Positions 17,578-21,213 of a stretch of 21,213 nt of DNA are shown in pieces (position 1 is the stretch's first letter; each line of letters opens with the position of its first letter). This DNA is from Knufia peltigerae (taxonomy: Eukaryota > Ascomycota > Eurotiomycetes > Chaetothyriales > Trichomeriaceae): NCBI GenBank assembly GCA_030247855.1, contig JAPDRN010000248.1, positions 1 to 21,213 on the forward strand, given 5' to 3'. The position numbers and the translations under genes were made by a program. Under the pieces are notes generated by a model. That model was not told the origin of the DNA, ran no database searches, and was given only the letters and a program-made list of their open reading frames with translations.

Positions 17578-19063
17578 ATGGACACCAAGATACTAAAGAA
17601 CGGTACGGTGCTCGCCTTTGACGATGCCACCGCAACCATCAAAGTGCTTCCACAAGCACATGTTGTCATCCAAGGCGACTGTATCACTGCCATTCTCGAC
17701 CCACGCCAGGCTGATGCTGCCATGTTTTCCAGTGCCAAAGTCCTTGATGTGAGCGGTCACATCATCTCTCCAGGCTTCGTCAACACTCACGCCCATACAT
17801 GGCAAACAGCATATCGCACCCTGGGTCCTAATACCACGCTGGCAGAGTATTTCGGCTGGGTTTCGCAAATTTCACCTAAAATTGGGGAATGGACTGCTGA
17901 AGACATCTATGTCAGTACCGTGGAAGGTTATCTTGAGGGCATCAACGCGGGAGTGACTAGCTACCTTGAGCATGCTCACTGTAATTGGGGGGAGCCAATC
18001 ATGAAAGCTGCCTTTGAAGGTGCTGTGGACAGTGGTGCTAGAGTCTGGTGGTGCTATCATCCCGTTCCACGAGACGACTTTGATGTTACCAAGCAAATCA
18101 GTATTCTTCAAGAACTCAAGGCACAATCATCGCAGACACATGATTTGATCCGCATGGGACTTGCTATGGATGGCTTGGATCATATGTCAGATAACCAAAT
18201 TCAACAGACAAGGCAAGTTGCGATTGATTTAGACGCCGAAGCATTGACATCTCATTATCTTGGGAAACCGTGGCCCTGTGAGTCTTGTTCCCCTCAGCAA
18301 ATATCGCCTTTTGGGCTAATTTGTCACAGTTGCAATTGGTTTACCAGGGATTGCCGAAAAGCATGAGTTTCACAAGCTCCGTGCTCCCTTTATCTGGTCC
18401 CACGCCGGGTTCCTGACGGAGAAAGATCGGGAATTACTACGTGAACATGATCAATATGTGTCAATAACTCCCGAATCAGAAATGCATTACGGCCATGGCC
18501 AGGACACGAGTCGCCTGATTCATGATCAAGCTTCGATCGGCATCGACACAAACTGGACCTTTTCCAATGATATCCTTCTCCAGGCTAGACTGTGGCTGCA
18601 AAATATGCGCGGCCATATCTCAACCGACATCTTGAAACGGGGGAATATCCCCAAGCAGAATCCGATGTCTGTCGTGGAGGCATTCTTGCTTGCGACTCGA
18701 AACGGTGGTCGTTCACTCCGTCGGGATGATATTGGAGTCCTACGGGTTGGGGCTAAAGCAGATATCGTCTGTTTCGATGGCAATTCCGTGAACATGTTAG
18801 GCTGGACAGACCCTGTTGCAGCTGTCATGCTTCATTCTAATGTTGGCGACATTAAGCATGTCTTGGTCGGCGGAGAATTCAGAAAGAAGGACGGGCAGCT
18901 GATCTTGAAATCGGGCAAATGGGAGGACATTTCGAGGCGGTTCAAGAAGACCTCTCAGCGAATTCAAGAAGTCTTCCGTGATCCGCCACCTCTGCCTGCG
19001 CATATATGGGACAAATATACATTCGAGGATGTGAAGGTTGGCACTGCCAAATTGACCAAATGA
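17578..19063 (+). CDS. Metal-dependent amidohydrolase (TrzN/AtzA, MTA/SAH-deaminase-like)
   Basis: Two exons (17578-18277, 18330-19063) with a 52-bp intron (GTGAGT, branch GCTAAT, CACAG) give 477 residues; the join reads PWP-F-AIGLPGIAEKHEF. It is a cytosolic TIM-barrel amidohydrolase of the chlorohydrolase/deaminase branch. Expected metal and catalytic residues are in place: the HAH pair in NTHAHTWQTAYRTLG (His71, His73), His226 in TSHYLG, His258 in SHAGF and Asp306 in GIDTNWT. A small beta domain frames the barrel: ILKNGTVLAFDD at the N-terminus, and DIVCFDGNSVNMLGWTDP plus VLVGGEFRKKDG at the C-terminus. Typical length for this branch is 440-490. The CACCATGG-like context (ACCATGG) supports the start. 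Substrate is unknown; deamination or hydrolysis of an N-heterocycle is the family expectation. Confidence 0.88.
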
Positions 19064-19836
19064 TATGTTGAGAGAACTGTTGTCTGTCAGACCCATTCCA
19101 TTTCTTCAATTCCGACTTTTAGCTATGCACGGTGACGATGGAATGATTACGAACGATCAGAGATGCAGAACTAGGTGGGTAAACATCCCTGCTCCCGAAC
19201 CCCTGGTGGTTCTCCTAGTTTGGGTGAAGAATTGATCAATCATCTGGCATCATCCAATTCAGAAGGAGACAAGATAACGGCCGTGATGTCTGTATCCATC
19301 ATGAATATCCCCCCTTCGTGTCATACAGTCTTTCTGCAAGTACTGATCCGAGTGGTGTAGATGGAAGCAATTCCTGTAGCTGAAGAGGTCTGTGGTGAGA
19401 TTGACACGGTGAATTTGATCTTGACGCAAGGTTCTCGAGCTGCAAGCAACTGGTATCTTTGAGCTTGTGTGATAATCAAAGATGGCTCAGATTCTCGACG
19501 AGTACGGAGTGTATGGTATACAATAGTCAAGGGGAGCGTCGTAATCTTGGTGTACAGCATGTTGATCCACAATTTACCCCTCCAACCCCTCCATCACATC
19601 CGGTCCTTTCCCATAACGAAGCTCCCTAGACTGTACAGCTATTTATCAACACCATTCCTTCAGACTTTTTCTCTCTTGATCTTCTCATTGCGCTTCTCTC
19701 ACATACAGAATCTCCCATCTTTTCCACAATCTCAACACTCACCCACAAACAAGTACTCCTACAAACCGATCCCCACAAACCATTCGAGCTGACTTGTTCC
19801 AGGTCTTTCGACACTTGCTTCTTCTCTCGTTCTCAA
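19064..19836. other. Intergenic and THI4 promoter/leader
   Basis: The left part is the 3' flank of the amidohydrolase with no credible frame. From about 19640 the sequence becomes pyrimidine-rich and AC-rich (CTTTTTCTCTC, CACTCACCCACAAACAAG), as in strongly expressed fungal leaders. TATTTAT at 19640-19646 could be the TATA element. No ATG occurs between about 19663 and the first candidate THI4 splice donor at 19837. Confidence 0.5.
19640..19646 (+). promoter_or_regulatory. THI4: Candidate TATA element of THI4
   Basis: TATTTAT precedes a CT-rich block of the type often found at fungal transcription starts. It lies about 190 bp before the first candidate splice donor and 580 bp before the coding start, consistent with a long intron-bearing leader. 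Confidence 0.3.
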
Positions 19837-19856
19837 GTAAAGCTCACTCCGAAAGG

Positions 19857-19925
19857 ATGAAGGGCGCCATGTCATCCTCTCGCTTGGTTGAGAGACCTCA
19901 TGGTCAAGGTATTACTTGTATTTGA
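19857..19925 (+). CDS. uORF in the THI4 leader (22 codons)
   Basis: An ATG at 19857 between the two candidate donors opens a 22-codon frame ending TGA at 19923-19925. If the proximal donor (19909) is spliced to 20226, the frame instead runs across the THI4 start codon in another phase and stops about 60 nt inside the gene, which would suppress THI4 translation. If the distal donor is used, the uORF is removed. A regulatory rather than protein role is inferred. Confidence 0.55.
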   Translation: MKGAMSSSRLVERPHGQGITCI

Positions 19926-19937
19926 TCAATCAAAACT

Positions 19938-19959
19938 TCAGACGTGGCGACACGTCTGA
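19938..19959 (+). other. GNRA-capped hairpin abutting the TPP aptamer
   Basis: TCAGACGTG and CACGTCTGA form a perfect 9-bp stem around a GCGA tetraloop. It ends at 19959, directly next to the first base of aptamer stem P1 at 19960. GCGA is a GNRA loop, a class that often docks into RNA receptors. It is not part of the standard TPP aptamer. Confidence 0.6.
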
Positions 19960-20164
19960 GCATGAACCGGTGTTCGCAAGTTTCCTGCCAGCCGCTTTCT
20001 GTTTTTCTTTCGAAAGGAAGAAAGAGAAGAAACATAATATTGCCATCCACCCAGACCCCGGCTTTGTCGTGGATTTGGAGATGGCGATGCTGGATATGTG
20101 GAAGTGCGTTCTGAGATCATACGGTTGAACTTGACTCTGGATAATACCAGCGAAAGAATCATGC
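19960..20164 (+). ncRNA. TPP (Thi-box) riboswitch aptamer in 5'-UTR intron of THI4
   Basis: All core elements of a thiamine-pyrophosphate riboswitch are present in order. P1 is GCATGA (19960-19965) with TCATGC (20159-20164). P2 is ACCG (19966-19969) with CGGT (20122-20125). The conserved GTG follows P2 on the 5' side and CTGAGA (20111-20116) on the 3' side. The P4-P5 region reads GAACTTGACTCTGGATAATACCAGCGAAAG in overlapping parts, with P5 formed by CTGG and CCAG around ATAATA (20137-20150). P3 is unusually long (about 19975-20108): CGCA/TGCG, TTTCC/GGAAG, CCAGC/GCTGG and an inner TTGCCATC/GATGGCGA helix. Fungal TPP aptamers control alternative splicing of thiamine genes, and here the aptamer sits in the leader intron of thiazole synthase, an expected target. 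Ligand binding is inferred from conservation. Confidence 0.93.
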
Positions 20165-20226
20165 CTTCTTCCCCCCCTCTTTTCCCCCTTGACTGTGCAA
20201 GGACACATTCCCCTAACGAACGCAGG

Positions 20227-21213
20227 ATGTCTCCACCGATCGCCACCTTCGACGAATTCAGCGGCTACACCGCGACCAAGGAGGTGAAGACGCCTTTTGA
20301 CGGTGCCAAGAAGCTCACTCTCAATGGCGCCGACGTCCAAACCAAACTCTTGGACGACTTTGCCGGAAAATGGGAGAGCTTCAAGTTCGCTCCCATCCGC
20401 GAGTCCCAAGTCTCACGTGCCATGACCCGACGCTACTTTGCCGACCTCGACCGCTATGCCGAGTCGGACGTCGTCATCGTCGGTGCGGGCTCTTGTGGTC
20501 TGTCCACCGCCTACACCCTCGCAAAGGCTCGTCCGGACTTGAAGATCGCCATCATCGAGGCTTCCGTCTCCCCCGGCGGCGGCTGCTGGTTGGGTGGCCA
20601 GCTTTTCAGCGCCATGGTCCTGCGCAAGCCGGCCGACGAATTCCTCAATGACATTGGCGTCCCGTTCGAAGACGAGGGCAACTATGTTGTCGTCAAGCAC
20701 GCCGCTTTGTTCATGAGCACCTTGATGAGCAAGGTTCTGGCCATGCCGAACGTCAAGCTCTTCAACGCGACCTGCGTCGAGGATCTCGTGACCCGCCCCT
20801 CCGAGAACGGCGGTGTCCGCGTCGTAGGTGTCGTCACCAACTGGACCCTCGTCACCCTCCACCACGACAACCACTCTTGCATGGATCCCAAGTGAGATAC
20901 TGCGCCCTTCCCGCTTTGCCAACGTCCATTTCATGTCGAATTGCTTGCTGACTTGGACTTTTTGTCGCGCAGCACCATCAATGCCCCACTTGTCATCAGC
21001 ACCACAGGCCACGACGGCCCATTCGGTGCCTTTTGCGCGAAGCGTCTGGTCAGCATGAACGCCGTCGAAAAGTTGGGCGGCATGCGAGCGCTTGACATGA
21101 ACAGTGCCGAAGACGCCATCGTCAAGGGCACCCGTGAGGTCTCCCCCGGTTTGATCATGGGTGGCATGGAACTCAGCGAACTCGATGGCGCCAACCGGAT
21201 GGGACCTACCTTT
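20227..21213 (+). CDS. THI4: Thiamine thiazole synthase THI4 (3' end outside the window)
   Basis: Exons 20227-20891 and 20973 onward (81-bp intron, GTGAGA, branch GCTGAC, CGCAG) give 302 residues before the window ends in frame. THI4 makes the thiazole moiety of thiamine from NAD and glycine. Visible features are the dinucleotide-binding DVVIVGAGSCGLSTAYTLA (about 81-99), EASVSPGGGCWLGGQLFSAM (111-130), VVTNWTLVT (202-210) and, across the splice, SCMDPNTINAPLVISTTGHDGP. Cys218, just before MDP, aligns with yeast Cys205, the residue that donates its own sulfur, so this should be the single-turnover suicide form. The ATG at 20227 is preferred: it follows the leader-intron acceptor by one base and MSPP is a typical fungal N-terminus. 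An in-frame ATG at 20161 lies within the aptamer and would be intronic. Expression is likely repressed by TPP through splicing. Confidence 0.97.

Larger units (their letters stand above)
19837..20225 (+). other. THI4: Predicted 5'-UTR intron of THI4 with two candidate donors
   Basis: The 3' end is strong: a CCTAAC branch site at about 20211-20216 and an ACGCAG acceptor ending at 20225, one base before the ATG at 20227. Candidate donors are GTAAAG at 19837 (distal) and GTATTA at 19909 (proximal, preceded by AAG). Use of 19837 removes the uORF at 19857; use of 19909 keeps it. The TPP aptamer (19960-20164) lies wholly within the intron. In Neurospora NMT1 and related fungal thiamine genes, TPP binding shifts donor choice, and the same layout is seen here. 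Donor positions are inferred, not measured. Confidence 0.65.

Noticed and set aside
20161..20226. ATG at 20161 as the THI4 start
   Set aside because: It is in frame but lies in the 3' P1 strand of the aptamer and upstream of the intron acceptor at 20225. It would be removed from the spliced mRNA, and the added residues do not resemble THI4.

Overview
The window is nuclear DNA of a filamentous ascomycete (Pezizomycotina). The evidence is short GT-AG introns (46-120 bp) with CTAAC/CTGAC-like branch points, fungus-specific families (DUF3500, fungal DUF4185, LURP-one-related, a FHS-type MFS carrier, a secreted cysteine-rich protein) and a fungal THI4 gene with an intronic TPP riboswitch. Order and genus cannot be fixed from the sequence alone. 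Eleven protein genes are supported. Seven are spliced, and their structures were rebuilt here by matching reading frames across GT...AG boundaries.

Layout, left to right. A (CTACTCT)n minisatellite opens the window. Next comes a minus-strand peroxisomal FMN-dependent 2-hydroxy-acid oxidase ending in SKL, with a large low-complexity insert. ALG3 (plus) and an EIF1AD-like RNA-binding protein (minus) converge, their stops 31 bp apart. An MFS transporter (plus, three exons) and a secreted DUF4185 protein (plus) follow. A DUF3500 gene (minus) and a four-exon fumarylacetoacetate-hydrolase-family gene (plus) diverge from one promoter region. A conserved, probably nuclear protein with a disordered basic N-terminus (minus) comes next. 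Then come a degenerate tRNA-like element, a three-exon secreted ten-cysteine protein (minus) and a four-exon LURP-one-related gene (minus). An amidohydrolase (plus, two exons) follows. The window ends inside THI4, thiamine thiazole synthase (plus).

Most genes look like independent housekeeping or accessory loci, not one pathway. ALG3 acts in N-glycan assembly in the ER. The oxidase acts in the peroxisome. The DUF3500 and FAH-family genes form the one head-to-head pair that might be co-regulated. The DUF4185 and ten-cysteine proteins are exported.

The strongest regulatory structure is upstream of THI4. A complete TPP aptamer (P1, P2, a greatly extended P3, the CTGAGA core, P5 and a 3' P1 strand) sits inside a 5'-UTR intron that ends one base before the start codon. 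There are two candidate 5' splice sites. The downstream one is perfectly complementary over 7 nt to the P5 region of the aptamer, and a uORF lies between the two sites. This is the arrangement known from Neurospora NMT1, where thiamine pyrophosphate shifts splicing to a non-productive mRNA. A nine-base-pair hairpin with a GCGA tetraloop abuts the 5' side of the aptamer and is not part of the standard TPP consensus.
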